Shown: positions 23,401-36,372, numbered from the stretch's first letter. The stretch is 64,000 bases of DNA from Timema cristinae (GCA_039000515.1 JBCFYV010001001.1:3182358-3246357); one strand, 5' to 3'. Numbers and translations are program-made. Notes: a model not told the origin generated them from the letters alone.

Positions 23401-26400
23401 GGCTGTGGCTATTCCGAATTGGTTTACAGTCTCTTATGAGAGTATTCATTTTTGTTTACCAAATTCCGTCCTCCTAATCCTGAACCCTTATGGTGTAAAT
23501 ATTATCATCAAGATGTGAGCTGTTACCAACAGTGACGTAGTATCTCCTAGAGCGCTATCACTAACAGTGCTTCCTGCAATATATCTTTGCTCAAGTTGGT
23601 CGTAGTTTTTAGTCCCTGATCAGAAGACCTAGTTAGGAGGAGTTTTGGAGGTGGAGGAGATTTGCTCTTCAGATCCTGTTAGGCCATATCCAAAGAAATA
23701 GTAAAATATTGGTGGACAACTGGCAGCCTGGGCATAAGATTTTATTGGACGCCATTTTTATTGTTGGCAGGTACGCGCAGAATTTCACTGATTTCACTAT
23801 TTTCTGTTTCAGATAGCTCTACTAAATTGACAGGTTTTTAAAATTCCTTATGAAACTTCCTATGAGAAAAGACTATTTTGCTATTATAGAAAAGATTAAT
23901 GAAAATATAACAAATTTGTTTATTTTATCTAGGGATTTTTTGAGAAGATTCTTATATTTTGCTGTGTAAAAACTGTAGCTAATTTGAATTTTGTTTGTAC
24001 GACTGACTAAATAAAATGGAGGGGTAGTAAGCAACTTTCGGCCTACGTCTGTGCCGAGCGAGTGGAACTTCAACATGTATTTTATGCCAAAAACAAACAA
24101 CCCTAAAACAGAAGACATATAACACATCTTGGCTGAAGCTGAACTACAAGATGATGTTTTAAAACGTATCAGTCTCCTTGGACGTGATTCTGAGTTCATA
24201 TACCGTTGTTCAAATGAATATTATAAATCCTACAGACTAAAGAAAACATTACTTAAGAAAAAGAGAGAAAATTAAGCCAAACAATATGAATACCCATTGC
24301 AAGATTGAGCAACAACGCCATGCAAAAGAGTGAGAGGTGATGTTGTTTCTCGTAATCAGCCATCGTCTAAGGTGTATCCTACAAATCTTCCACGTATTAT
24401 TTGTGGGAAACATACACACAGAAATATCAAAGATAAGATAATCCAATTGGGTTAGAAACTTTCTTGTAGTCGCTCTGTTCTTAAAGTACGATTTGTACAG
24501 CAGGACTTGTAAGCTTGTAGATCAACCGGCTTTTCTTGGAGCAGATTTATACTACCGCAAGCTGTCTGGAAGCATATCTCCACCAAAGATAGAGAAAACA
24601 GTCAGCAAAATAATAAACATCCAGCGCAAACCAAAGGCTAAACAATACAAGTCAGTGAACCACTTCTTCAAGACATTATGCATCGTGGCTATGGTCTAAC
24701 ACACAGATACATTCGTGATTATGCCAAAAACCGGCTAGAGAATATTCCTTTTAAACATAAATAAGTAAAAATGAATATAGTAAAAATATTTTAGGATAAC
24801 ATTCAGTTTTGTAAACCGAAACAAAAAAATCAGTCTTAGCTTGTTTATTCATTAAGGCTCACTGTTTATCAAACACAAGACAAACTGAGAAGCTGACAAA
24901 CTGATTATACAATCGCTCCTGGAAACAAATGTCAGCCTTAGCAATGAGTTTTAGAATGTAAATCAGTTAGAAAAATTATGGGGGGAAACACCAGATTTCT
25001 TGCCGCACGTATTTAATGTGGATAACATCCTTTACCACATTAATGCTAAGTCACTTATATACAATACTGCAGCTGAAGAAGACATTGATGAAATAGAAGA
25101 TATCAGCGGAAAAACAGAAAATGCTGTGACATGCAGAATCAAAGCCCTTTTTCATTTATTGTTCTAATATTATTCACAAGGAAAGAAAGATGACTCCTAT
25201 GAATCTGACGACTGGCCATCAGTCCACGAGAAATATAAGAGCAAGCAGCTTATTACTTTATTCAACAAAGCTGGATTGTCATAGTCAGCTACGGTGAGAT
25301 TATGTAATATCGTCGCAACCTTGCAAAGTACATAATAAAGTCATGTTTTGTGAGCCCTACACTTCCAAGTCATTTTATCGGGAGCAACTTCATTGTATAT
25401 TCTTTTGCCGATTTTGCCAATGAAGAGGCAAGTCTTTCAGGACTTTGGGGAACCCATGATACTGTAATGATCGTATTTCAGGAAGCTCCAAGTTCCCAGT
25501 AAGACAAATATGTCAAAAGTAATAGACTTGGAAAAGGCTATGTTACGCTATTTCCATGTCAGCAGGTTAGAAATTATTGCAAGACATTGTAATGATATGG
25601 AATTATACATATCAATAATTTATTATTTAAATCTATATTCAAAATTACGATATTTAATATTCGAGCGGGTAGTAAGATTTATTTGTGTAGAACTGTCGAG
25701 TTGCAAGGTGTGGTGAAATCCTTCTACGTCTCTATTTAAAAAGACAACGCACTTTCCGTGGAAAGAGACGCACCTGGATGACCTCACCCCTTTTCTTTTA
25801 GGAAGCTTGATATACCCCTTGAAATGCGCACATCTCCTCACTGCTGGTGATCCTTCCTTCTCGACAAGAACACGTATAGCTAAGATCCATTTAACGTAAT
25901 AGTCGGGCTTTTATTAAAATATAAAAATGCGTGTGATATCTAGCTAAAAGTACATAGTTCATTCATTTAAAATTAAAATAAAAGACTATAAAAAAAAGAA
26001 ATACTAGAACTTTTAATTTATAAAATAACACCATAAATTATGCAATAATATCACCCTTACGATGGCGTATAGACATTTCTTATCAGGCTAGCGTTTTAAT
26101 TATTACAACATCAACACCTGTGAGTATTACACCAGATTTCAAAATCGTTGAAGTGGCTTATATCTACCATCTCAAGAAGGAGGATACAGAAATACAGTGA
26201 TATGTATGTTGCAAACACTTTGTGGATTAACAAACCAAATTTCACTGACATGATATGGCATTCATGCTATCAACTCAAAAGTTAATACTCCTCTACACCA
26301 TAATGGTTTTATCTCAATAGATCCCCACTTAGTGACAGACTGCCTATAAAAGTGTGTATTCATGCAGGGAAAATGAATTAAATTGGTTACAAATTAATTT

Positions 26401-26757
26401 ACAGACATTGTGCTGCTCCTGGTATGATTCAATATGACTAAAATTCTACTTCCATGTATTGGAAAATACATAAAAGGCTGCTGGCTAGAAATGTCCATAT
26501 AGCAAACCACGTGTTTGGTCCAAAAGTATTACATAGTTTCCTCAAAGGTAGCAATTACATCAGGTCAGTAAAAGAAATGTTTATGCTTGCAGAAGTGGCA
26601 GAGAGGCTTAAATGGTAAGTATTTTTGAGTCCCATTGAGGATGATGCTGGATTAGCTAGACAAGTTGGTAATATGTTTATTTCTATGCAACACTCAACAA
26701 ATGAGGAAGCACAACTCATGTTCCAAGCGCTGATTGCTGATTGCAACATCAGAAGAA

Positions 26758-27040
26758 TTATTATTATTACTAGCACCGCGTCTTACTACCCATTCGGGTT
26801 ATACGCACTTACGCTAATGTGTAATGTTAGGGTGATTGTGAGATGAAATGAAGGACCTACAGTTTAACGTGGGATCCGAACCACGGTGGAGGCCTGGCAT
26901 TCCCCACATTCACAAGATGTCTTGTCAGAGGTGAAGGAAGGGTTTGGTAATCAGATAAATCTGTGCCGGGACCGAGGATTGAACCCCAACCGCCAGCATA
27001 GAAGTCTGACACCTTACCCCTAGACCACCAGGTCACCTAC
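26758..27040 (-). mobile_element. SINE-A copy 4
   Basis: Full-length, with the duplication TCAGAAGAA (26749-26757, 27041-27049). It interrupts the 24-29 kb pseudogene; the coding text resumes across the duplication. Confidence 0.85.
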
Positions 27041-27151
27041 TCAGAAGAAACAATGCAATGGTTTGTTGTTTTCACACAGGGAAAAAATTAATAATTCTGA
27101 GCAGTGTAGATATCTGTAGGGATTCCTGCATCTGATAAGTCTTTTGAAGAA

Positions 27152-28788
27152 CCCCAGAAGAGCACAGAGAGGGGAACTGGAACATCTACCTGCAAACATA
27201 GAAGAGCACAGAGAGGGGGACTGGAACATCTACCTGCAAACATAGAAGAGCACAGAGAGGGGGACTGGAACATCTACCTGCAAACATAGAAGAGCACAGA
27301 GAGGGGGACTGGAACATCTACCTGCAAACATAGAAGAGCACAGAGAGGGGGACTGGAACATCTACCTGCAAACATAGAAGAGCACAGAGAGGGGAACTGG
27401 AACATCTACCTGCAAACATAGAAGAGCACAGAGAGGGGGACTGGAACATCTACCTGCAAACATAGAAGAGCACAGAGAGGGGGACTGGAACATCTACCTG
27501 CAAACATAGAAGAGCACAGAGAGGGGGACTGGAACATCTACCTGCAAACATAGAAGAGCACAGAGAGGGGGACTGGAACATCTACCTGCAAACATAGAAG
27601 AGCACAGAGAGGGGGACTGGAACATCTACCTGCAAACATAGAAGAGCACAGAGAGGGGAACTGGAACATCTACCTGCAAACATAGAAGAGCACAGAGAGG
27701 GGAACTGGAACATCTACCTGCAAACATAGAAGAGCACAGAGAGGGGAACTGGAACATCTACCTGCAAACATAGAAGAGCACAGAGAGGGGAACTGGAACA
27801 TCTACCTGCAAACATAGAAGAGCACAGAGAGGGGGACTGGAACATCTACCTGCAAACATAGAAGAGCACAGAGAGGGGAACTGGAACATCTACCTGCAAA
27901 CATAGAAGAGCACAGAGAGGGGAACTGGAACATCTACCTGCAAACATAGAAGAGCACAGAGAGGGGAACTGGAACATCTACCTGCAAACATAGAAGAGCA
28001 CAGAGAGGGGAACTGGAACATCTACCTGCAAACATAGAAGAGCACAGAGAGGGGAACTGGAACATCTACCTGCAAACATAGAAGAGCACAGAGAGGGGGA
28101 CTGGAACATCTACCTGCAAACATAGAAGAGCACAGAGAGGGGAACTGGAACATCTACCTGCAAACATAGAAGAGCACAGAGAGGGGAACTGGAACATCTA
28201 CCTGCAAACATAGAAGAGCACAGAGAGGGGGACTGGAACATCTACCTGCAAACATAGAAGAGCACAGAGAGGGGAACTGGAACATCTACCTGCAAACATA
28301 GAAGAGCACAGAGAGGGGAACTGGAACATCTACCTGCAAACATAGAAGAGCACAGAGAGGGGGACTGGAACATCTACCTGCAAACATAGAAGAGCACAGA
28401 GAGGGGAACTGGAACATCTACCTGCAAACATAGAAGAGCACAGAGAGGGGGACTGGAACATCTACCTGCAAACATAGAAGAGCACAGAGAGGGGGACTGG
28501 AACATCTACCTGCAAACATAGAAGAGCACAGAGAGGGGAACTGGAACATCTACCTGCAAACATAGAAGAGCACAGAGAGGGGGACTGGAACATCTACCTG
28601 CAAACATAGAAGAGCACAGAGAGGGGGACTGGAACATCTACCTGCAAACATAGAAGAGCACAGAGAGGGGAACTGGAACATCTACCTGCAAACATAGAAG
28701 AGCACAGAGAGGGGGACTGGAACATCTACCTGCAAACATAGAAGAGCACAGAGAGGGGGACTGGAACATCTACCTGCAAACATAGAAG
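27152..28788. repeat. 44-bp minisatellite, 37 copies, one biallelic site
   Basis: Unit AGAAGAGCACAGAGAGGGGA followed by ACTGGAACATCTACCTGCAA and ACAT. Copies are identical except for a single G/A choice (GGGGGAC or GGGGAAC). It lies inside the 24-29 kb pseudogene, and one frame of the unit reads EHREGNWNIYLQT, continuous in style with the relic's coding text. Confidence 0.95.
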
Positions 28789-29115
28789 GCTTGCTTTGCA
28801 CAAGCTCTTAATTGCAAGGTCACCTGAAAATATAATTGTACATGATATACTCATGCTCTACAGCGTTGACGATCGACGAACCACTAGCCCCATGAATTTT
28901 GAACAGAAAACCAATGCTGGCAATTCACAAAGCTCGCGTCATACTATTGCATTAATGGGCTAACTGAAGATGTGATTCTTACCTCTACTTGCAAAAGTTG
29001 TAATACAAGACGATGCCAGTGCCGCAAAAACATTGTTTCTTGTACGTTCCTTTGTAAATGCAAAACGCCTTGTGACATTCAGGAACATGTATAAAGCACG
29101 TAAGGTGGGGATGTA

Positions 29116-29480
29116 AGGAACGTGAGAAAATACCCGTGTTTTTGCAGTTTTTGTAACAAAACATTTTTTTGATCAAAATAAATAGAATATCGCTCCTAAA
29201 CAAACATAAGTTTACATTTCTTCCCATGGTGAGATCAACAGTTGTTGAATATCTTTCAAGGGTGGCCTGGGGTTTCACAAAAAAAACTTTTTCTCTTAAT
29301 TTAAACAGTTTGTTAAATAATTCAGTTATGCTCATGACATATATTCAAGAATTGTTGATATCACCGTGCGAAGAAAATTTAACTATATGTTTGTATAAAA
29401 GCAATATTTGATTTATTTTGACAAAAAAAGAAAGGTTTTGCTATTAAAACTGCAAAAAACTGGTATTTTCTCGCGTTCCC
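29116..29480. mobile_element. Foldback MITE, family FB (copy 3)
   Basis: The left arm begins GGAACGTGAGAAAATACCCG. The right arm ends GGTATTTTCTCGCGTTCCC. Internal arms share TTTTTGCAGTTTT, CAAAATAAATAGAATAT and GATCAACAGTTGTTGAATAT (right-arm complement GATATCAACAATTCTTGAAT). It lies immediately downstream of the 24-29 kb pseudogene. Confidence 0.75.
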
Positions 29481-29956
29481 GGCATTCAACACGTGTGTAT
29501 GCGAATAAACTGAACAGGTAGTAAGACATGGAGTTAAAAAAATGTATAAGGTTTGTGATTTTTGTATGTATTCTCATTTAATGCCGATACTTCAATACAT
29601 TGTAATCTATTCCCCTTTTAAATGTTTTTTTTCTCCCTTGAATATTCACAGTCAAAGTCCCAGAGGAGTAAAAGTAAACTTATTTATATACAATTTTATA
29701 AGGGCCCAAAAACAAGTCATATTTAGCACTTTTAGGTATAATGACAATAATAGACATTTAATAAATTCATTACTAGCCACTGCATGTTTGTAGCCAAAAA
29801 CAAAATGATATTCTATAATATTTATGCCCCGGTTGCCAGATGTCCACCCAAGATTTAACCTTTCCTGTGGGCATTCCTTAACAGAATATGAAGAGAAAAC
29901 TCATCCACTTCGAAATTCCTATTGGTATTATGGTTAGGGTCTGCATTATCAATAAT

Positions 29957-30143
29957 GGAGAATACAAAGAGTGTAACATGTGTGGAAATAACAAGAGGGA
30001 ACAGAGACACAGAATGTAACATGTGTGTAAATAACAAGAGGGGAACAGAGACACAGAATGTAACATGTGTGTAAATAACAGAAGGGATAGAGACACAGGA
30101 TGTAACATGTGTGTAAATAACAGAAGGATAGAGACACAGGAAA
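29957..30143. repeat. About 43-bp tandem repeat, about four copies
   Basis: Unit TGTAACATGTGTGTAAATAA followed by CAAGAGGGAACAGAGACACA. The last copies are shortened. Confidence 0.85.
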
Positions 30144-30189
30144 TAACAGAAATCAGTCCGGGATATATGCATTTAATTAGATCCATGGA

Positions 30190-30350
30190 GTTAGTATGAA
30201 GAAGGTAAAATTTAGAGGAATGTAGGGTCTATCATAATTTTGTAGTAGGGCCTAAAGGTATAGTGGGGAAATCCCCCTGATTATTCCCGGCCGGGATTTA
30301 AACCCAGTCCTGCCCTTTAGCTGACAAACCAGACCAAACAAGTTGCCATT
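30190..30350 (-). mobile_element. SINE-B, decayed
   Basis: AAGGTAAAATTTAGAGGAAT, GTGGGGAAATCCCCCTGA and inverted B box (GGGATTTAAACCC). Confidence 0.5.
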
Positions 30351-30974
30351 TGGTCTCAGATAAAATGGTGCTATAAATCCGTCAATAAAATAAAAATCTC
30401 CTCACAATAATAATTTTATTGTGATACTTGACGTGCACTTTCTGAACCAAACGATCATCGAGCAACACGACTTACAAACTATTTCTAGCTTATAAAAATA
30501 TTAAGTACATTCTTTTGGCCACCAATTTGTAATAGTGATGGTGGAATTTCCAATTTTCACCAATAAATGTATCGGACATACTAGGAAGGAATCAAACCCT
30601 AAACACTTGGATCCGAACTCAATATAATTATTCGGAAATTAACTTTTATTCGTAAAAAACTCTGGGAATATTTTTTTTTTTTGTTTGACGATTGAAATGA
30701 CTCAGTCCACTCGAACTTTATTCAAAGTGAAATTTATTTGTGAAGCGATCCCCCCCCAAACGTTTCTTATTGATTTACGATAGGCAAAGTGCGGCTGCGG
30801 TTTACCTTCTGGCCGAGGACAATGTTCAGTTACTTCGCTAGGAATGAAACCAAACCTCTCCCGGGAAAGATTCCAAGGACCGCTTCACTGACGGTGGGAA
30901 ATATCTTCAAAATACTAGATAAACTCGCTGTAGCAGACACAAATTAATCAAATGTGTGAATATTATAATATTAT

Positions 30975-31254
30975 TATTATAAATTATTATACTAGCACCG
31001 CGTCTTACTACCCATTCGGGTTATACGCATTTACGTAATGTGTAATGGTAGGGTGATTGTGAGATGAATGAAGACCTACAGTTTAACGTGGAATCCGAAC
31101 CACGGTGGCGGCTGGCATTCCCACATTCACAGATGTTCTTGTCAGAGGTGAAGGAAGGGTTTGGTAATCAGATTAAATCTGTGCCGGGACCGAGGATCGA
31201 ACCCCGGCCGTCAGACAGAAGTCTGACACCTTACCCCTAGACCGCCGGGTCACC
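30975..31254 (-). mobile_element. SINE-A copy 5
   Basis: Full-length but with several single-base deletions relative to the other copies. Target duplication unclear (possibly AATATT). Confidence 0.8.
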
Positions 31255-33865
31255 AATATTTAATATTAACCGATCTATAAAAGAAAAAGTGTTGAGTAAG
31301 GATAGGACGTTAGAGTGAGTAGGACAGACTTAGTAAGTGAGGAAGATAAACACAGTGAGGAAGGGAGACAGTGATAAATATTTGAGGATTGGTATACGAA
31401 TTAATACGTTTTGGTTTTAACGTGAGCATATCTAGACACTCACACACCTTATGTCCAATCTAATTGACCTGACTGTTTTTGAGTGATTAAAATGGTGTTA
31501 TTATTAATGGTGGTAATGCATCGAGTCCAATTATTGGTCAAAGAAGCCCACTCTTAGGTACTACACTCCTAGAAATTGTGTTTACGCTAGCCTATGCACA
31601 TAGTCTACAAGTGTCCGCAAATGTTTTGACTACACACTATAAGAATTTGTTTTCATTTCAATATAGGCCGATTAAAATTGATAAAAAAATACAATAGGCA
31701 ATGTTAGATTTGTTCAATAATAGATAGAATAGAATGTACACATTTTTAATTTTATTAACGCGGTGACAAAAATATACATTCATAGACTTGTATTTAAAAA
31801 AATTAGATAAGATAGGGATGAGGAAAATAGAGCTCTAGAGGAAGTGTAACTGTATTTGCGAGGAGGAGAGTGGGAAAACGTTTAGGAAAAACCACACTCA
31901 GTATACCCGGTCTGAATTTGAACCATGACCTCTAATTAACTGGCTGAGCAGGCGAGCTTATCTCTATAGTCTGCGTATCCACATACGTGGGAGATTCAAT
32001 AAGATTAGTCAAACCTGTCGAAAGTTAGCGCAGCAGAAAATATACATGACGTAGCACCGCGTCTTGTATTCAAAATTCTATTTCGATTGATATCTATTCT
32101 TTGTTAAACTTTTCAAAATTAACTTATCAGATAAAATAAAATATTTAATAGTGATATTATTATTGAAATCAAAATTAAATTTAAAATCATATTTATGAGG
32201 TAACTTTAATTAATGTTTGTCACAACTTACTTTATTTTGAGGCCACTAGATGGCGTTAGTATTTTTATAAACAAATTTATTTCTATTTAAATACCGCCAT
32301 ATTTAGCATTGATAATAATGTGTTATGTAATTGTGATACTGCCGTACCAGGCGTGGAAATTAGATACTCCTTAAAATGATTATATCTATTCAGATTAGTT
32401 ATTCACACCTATAATCTATTATCTATTGTTGTGAATCTGACGTGGGTATTTTTCGTTAGATTTGGGCTTGAATGTAATGTTGTAGGGGAGGCATTAAATG
32501 CTTCAATTATGAACGTTTAAATGGAGGTCCACCCTTTTAGCCGGACTTAGTGATCCGTTCCTTTCCACTACGCTCTGTCTTTGTTCAATTGTATACATTT
32601 AATCATGTTTGTCCTATCAATAAATGTTAATTTGGAACCCATTGCCTAGACCTAGACCTAGACCAGAGCAATGATGTAAAGGAGAGAAGGAATAGCCAAT
32701 CACGTATCGTCTTGGTACTTTGTCACATCTAATTTCACCAAATTCAAAACCTCTCACCTGTTCATTAAAAAAAAAGTAACCGCAAAAATTTCCAAGGAAA
32801 AAGAGATGGTGAATCCTATTGTTTTATTATATATTAATTTTTCTTTTTGTAGTGAAAAAGTACCAAATCTGAAAGTTATTTTTCTTACTCAAACTATCGC
32901 ATTTATTTAATGTAGCCCCTCGGTGTTTTAAATTCTCATTATGACCCTCAACCCTTGAACAAATCGCACCTATGTTGCAACCTAATGCGGCCGCGTGAGG
33001 TCACCATGGCCCTTACTTCTGTAATGTATTTTAACACCTTTTTGTGTTTTATTTAGAAAACAATATTTTATCAAATTTTAACAGTTAACAAATAATTATT
33101 TTTAAACAAATACGCATATCCAAAATGTTCTTCTTTGGTTCTTTTATTTTAACTCATGATTTTGCTTATATTTATTTTTCAATATTATTCTAAAACATTT
33201 GTTTGGGAAGAAAACATATAATTTTAAAATTTTTAAGCCTTCACAGAAAGGCTATGTGACTTACAAAAACACTCGAGAAAGTGATCAATATAACAAACAC
33301 CTGATACAAAATGATAAGAGTTTTTTTTTTTAGTTTCAAAACGTAAACATATAATAAAAATAAAGCAATTGGATTTTTGAGTGTATTGTCGCCTTTTATT
33401 ATTAGGTCAGCAGCTTCAAACATTTTCAAAACACTCTTCACATGTGAGCTTCCCATTATTCCCACAAAATGTACTTTAGGCACAACGAACAGGCGTGGTA
33501 GATCTTGCTTCCTGAATTTGATGGACATTTTTCAAAACATTTGCATCTTCTTGGAATTTCTGCGGCAGTTGTTATTCTGGGAGGTGTGGGTGGCGTTCTT
33601 GTACCAAAATTGCCCAGCTTTCAGCTTTCTAGCCAGCTCTGGATTTTACACTAACAGAAAAGGTCACGTGGGGTCAAGGTGACCCAAGAGGCAGTGTTCT
33701 CAACAACCGCTAAGAGGTAACCACGCCCTTTAGTTGGTGGAGAGGAAACTATGAAGCTACTTGAAGGTAGGGTCTCAAAATATGTTTGGTGGGGGAGGTA
33801 AAATGGGAAAACAAATCACGTTGGGTCATGATGACCCCGAGTTACCGTTCCAAGGTTAAGGTGGG
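31255..33865. other. AT-rich intronic sequence
   Basis: Apart from the SINE-B part at 31800-31960 and a CCTAGA triplet at 32645, no feature was recognised. Confidence 0.5.
31800..31960 (-). mobile_element. SINE-B, 3' part lost
   Basis: TAGAGGAAGTGTAACTGTAT, TTTGCGAGGAGGAGAGTGGG and CTGAATTTGAACC. Confidence 0.6.
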
Positions 33866-34024
33866 ATTGAAGGGACGCGAGAAAAGGTCGCTGTTTTTGC
33901 AGTTTTTAGAGAATAACATTTTTTTTTCGGCCAAAATAAATCAAATATCCCTCCACTACAAACATAAAGTTTAATTTTATTCACATGGTGATAACAAATT
34001 GTTGAATATTTGTCATGAGCATAG
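33866..34024 (+). mobile_element. Single arm of foldback MITE family FB (copy 4)
   Basis: The segment reads GGGACGCGAGAAAAGGTCGC, TTTTTGCAGTTTTTAGAG, GGCCAAAATAAATCAAATAT and GTTGAATATTTGTCATGAGC, in the same order as the left arm of the copy at 29116. No opposing arm follows, so the element is a half copy. Confidence 0.65.
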
Positions 34025-34065
34025 AGGCATGCTTACTTTAGACAATCGTTTAGTGTGGCCAACCA

Positions 34066-34345
34066 ACCCCATGGTATAATGGTCAGCTCACATGGTTACG
34101 AGCCTTTGGGTCCCGTATTCGATTCCAAGCTGTTACAATGAGAACTTTTTCCCGAAAGTGAAATTATCCCTAAGGTTTACCAGAGTTTGGTTAGTTAGGC
34201 TTAGGCTAGGTTTATATGTTTTCACTGGTTCCACGTACTTATATTCACAACTACTAACATCTCATCTCATCGGGACATGGGAAGAGCCTCCACGGAAAGA
34301 TGTACAAGTACAATAGGGTGTCCCCCTGGCAACGGTACATAAGTA
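34066..34345 (+). mobile_element. SINE-C
   Basis: Head CCCCATGGTATAATGGTCAG, B box ATTCGATTCC, body GTTTGGTTAGTTAGGCTTAG, CTCATCGGGACATGGGAAGA, end GGCAACGGTACATAA. Confidence 0.75.
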
Positions 34346-35447
34346 CTGGCAAATCCTCCCAAAAACTGGGCTACGAGTGATGTATCCCAGACAAGCATAT
34401 ATTATAAGTACAGGCTTAAATGAGGCTATTTCTCCAAAGCATTTTTGAGTTAGTTTCTTCTTATTTTAGCAAATAAGCTCAGGCCGGTAAATTACAAGTA
34501 CTGGCGTGTATTTTATTTTGCAAGCTAATGTTGAGTTCGCAAAGAAATTTTTTCGGGTCATGGCGACTTTCTTTCTCTTTCTTTTGGTAGACTTGTGTAA
34601 AAATGTCTGCAATGAGCGAATCAACTTTCAATATTAAAATATCTAAAGCTCTCGAGACTTTACATACAGCCTTTTAACTAGAAAATCGAGCTTTTAATAT
34701 AAATTTAAAAAAATTTGTTTAAGGCAATAGTTTGCCTGCAGTGCCGCAATTTTTCACTAGACGCATTCATTTGACAGGGACGTTTCTATGATATTGTTTA
34801 TATTTATTCGAAGGTGAACCAATCCCCCCATTCAACCGGGACTGCTTGTTATTTATTTCACTGGAAGATTGTTTGACTCCCGACACTAAACTAAAGATGT
34901 GTATTGTAGTTCAGGAACAGATAGTTCCAAGTGAATGATTCTTCTAACTCACAAGTAGAATCTTCAACTAGTTGCTATGTCGGGTTTGTGAGCGTCAAAA
35001 GGTGTTAGTTCATTGTTTATTTCCCCTGTTCAGTAGAGCTAGCTACCTACCCCCTATACACAACCCCTAATAACCAAACAATAAACATCAATGTTCCAAT
35101 ATCTATAATTATGTGATAGCATTGGTATGGCTGCAGGTAATAAATTGGTGAACGATTGAACTGCGAGCTGTAGTTCCCGAACGACCTAGCTATTGAACTG
35201 CTCATTTCATTGCACGAATAATCATCTGAAAGGCCTTTTTTCCGATCAGAATCTTACCATACTATAATAGAGCCTGGTAGGAAAAAAAGGCCTATCGTAG
35301 TAAAACTGGGATCTAGGGACTACTCCCAACAGCGATATCTAAGAGTGGTGTTACACTCATGCGTTTTTAACGACACGGCAAATCCGACCCCGTTTGATTG
35401 AATGACCTCAACGAATCACATTTGACCCCGGTGGAAAGGATAGTGCA
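34346..35447. other. Intronic sequence, nothing beyond one hairpin
   Basis: Only the small hairpin at 35235-35302 is structured. Confidence 0.5.
35235..35302. repeat. Small hairpin related to the 49.8-kb MITE
   Basis: GAAAGGCCTTTTTTCCG and TAGGAAAAAAGGCCTA are inverted around a short spacer. The arms resemble the inner arms of the element at 49765-49890. Confidence 0.4.
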
Positions 35448-35458
35448 TCCTGTCAGTT

Positions 35459-35740
35459 ATTACTATTATTATTATTATTATTATTATTAGCACCGCGTCC
35501 TACTTATTATTATTATTTTATTATTATTATTATTATTATTAGCACCGCGTCTTACTATTATTATTATTAGCACCACGTCTTACTATTATTATTATTATTA
35601 TTATTAGCACCGCGTCTTACTACCCGTTCGGGTTATATGCAATTACGCTAATGTGTGATGGTAGGGTGATTGTGAAATGAATAGAAGACCTACAGTTTAA
35701 CGTGGGATCCGAACCACGGTGGCGGCCTGGCATTCCCCAC
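35459..35740 (-). mobile_element. SINE-A copy 6, 5'-truncated with stuttered tail
   Basis: The copy lacks the tRNA head; it breaks off in the body at CATTCCCCAC. The duplication TCCTGTCAGTT flanks it (35448-35458, 35741-35751). The tail contains four successive 3'-end fragments (AGCACCGCGTCTTAC or near variants), each followed by ATT repeats. Confidence 0.85.
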
Positions 35741-36334
35741 TCCTGTCAGTTCATCTAGACCTAGAGCAGTCGATAAAGTCAGTGAAAAGTATTGCATTTC
35801 AAATTGAAAACTATATTTGTGCTCTTGAAGCGAGCTGAAGGATTATTGAAAGACCCAGTAGTACGTAAATAATGGGTTAACCATTTCCAAACCGAACAGT
35901 AGTCAAGCAAAAAATTTAATAAATGTTACGGTAATATTCGAAAAAAATAGGAAGTTTTGTGAGTACTAGCGCACGTCGACAACTTCATATGATAAATTGT
36001 TCAACATACTGTGCCCTCCCATAACCAAACCGAACACAACATTTAGGAACGCAATAAGTTCAAGGGACAGAGGGACCAATACATCAAGGTAAGTATAAAA
36101 ACCAGTTGTATTAGGGGGCATAGACCCTCCGCGGTGCCAAGAGAGTCGAGGCTAACCTTGCAACAAGAGAGGACGACTAAATATAGCCGGGGCGAAACCC
36201 CCGCCCACTCTGAGAGAATCTCCTACACCGATACTCCCCAGGGCTAGAACCCCCACTGGGGCACACGGGCCCGACGCTATTATAGTGCCGCATTTCAGAT
36301 GAGACTTGAAAATAAACAAAGAAACGAGGAGCAC

Positions 36335-36339
<5 letters not shown>

Positions 36340-36372
<33 letters not shown>

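Larger units (their letters stand above)
24085..29095 (+). pseudogene. Decayed unclassified (probably transposon-borne) protein gene, antisense in the Psc-type intron
   Basis: Blocks of broken coding sequence occur in order: LAEAELQDDVLKRISLLGR (about 24130); PTNLPRIICGKHTHRNIKDK (about 24380); ISPPKIEKTVSKIINIQRK (about 24570); HFIGSNFIVYSFADFANEEA (about 25370), running into SLSGLWGTHDTVMIVFQEAP; PIEDDAGLARQVGNMFISMQ (about 26630), running to ALIADCNIR; then a SINE-A (26758-27040), a 37-unit 44-bp array (27152-28788), and a Cys-rich end CKSCNTRRCQCRKNIVSCT (about 28996-29052) followed by FLCKCKTPC. Such Cys-rich CxCRKxxxxC tails and SGxxGxHDTV motifs occur in large uncharacterised insect proteins often linked to transposons. 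Many stops and frameshifts show it is dead. I cannot name the family; the grouping of blocks into one gene is inferred from order and strand. Confidence 0.55.

Noticed and set aside
32645..32665. Telomere-like CCTAGA repeats
   Set aside because: Only about three units and not the TTAGG insect motif.
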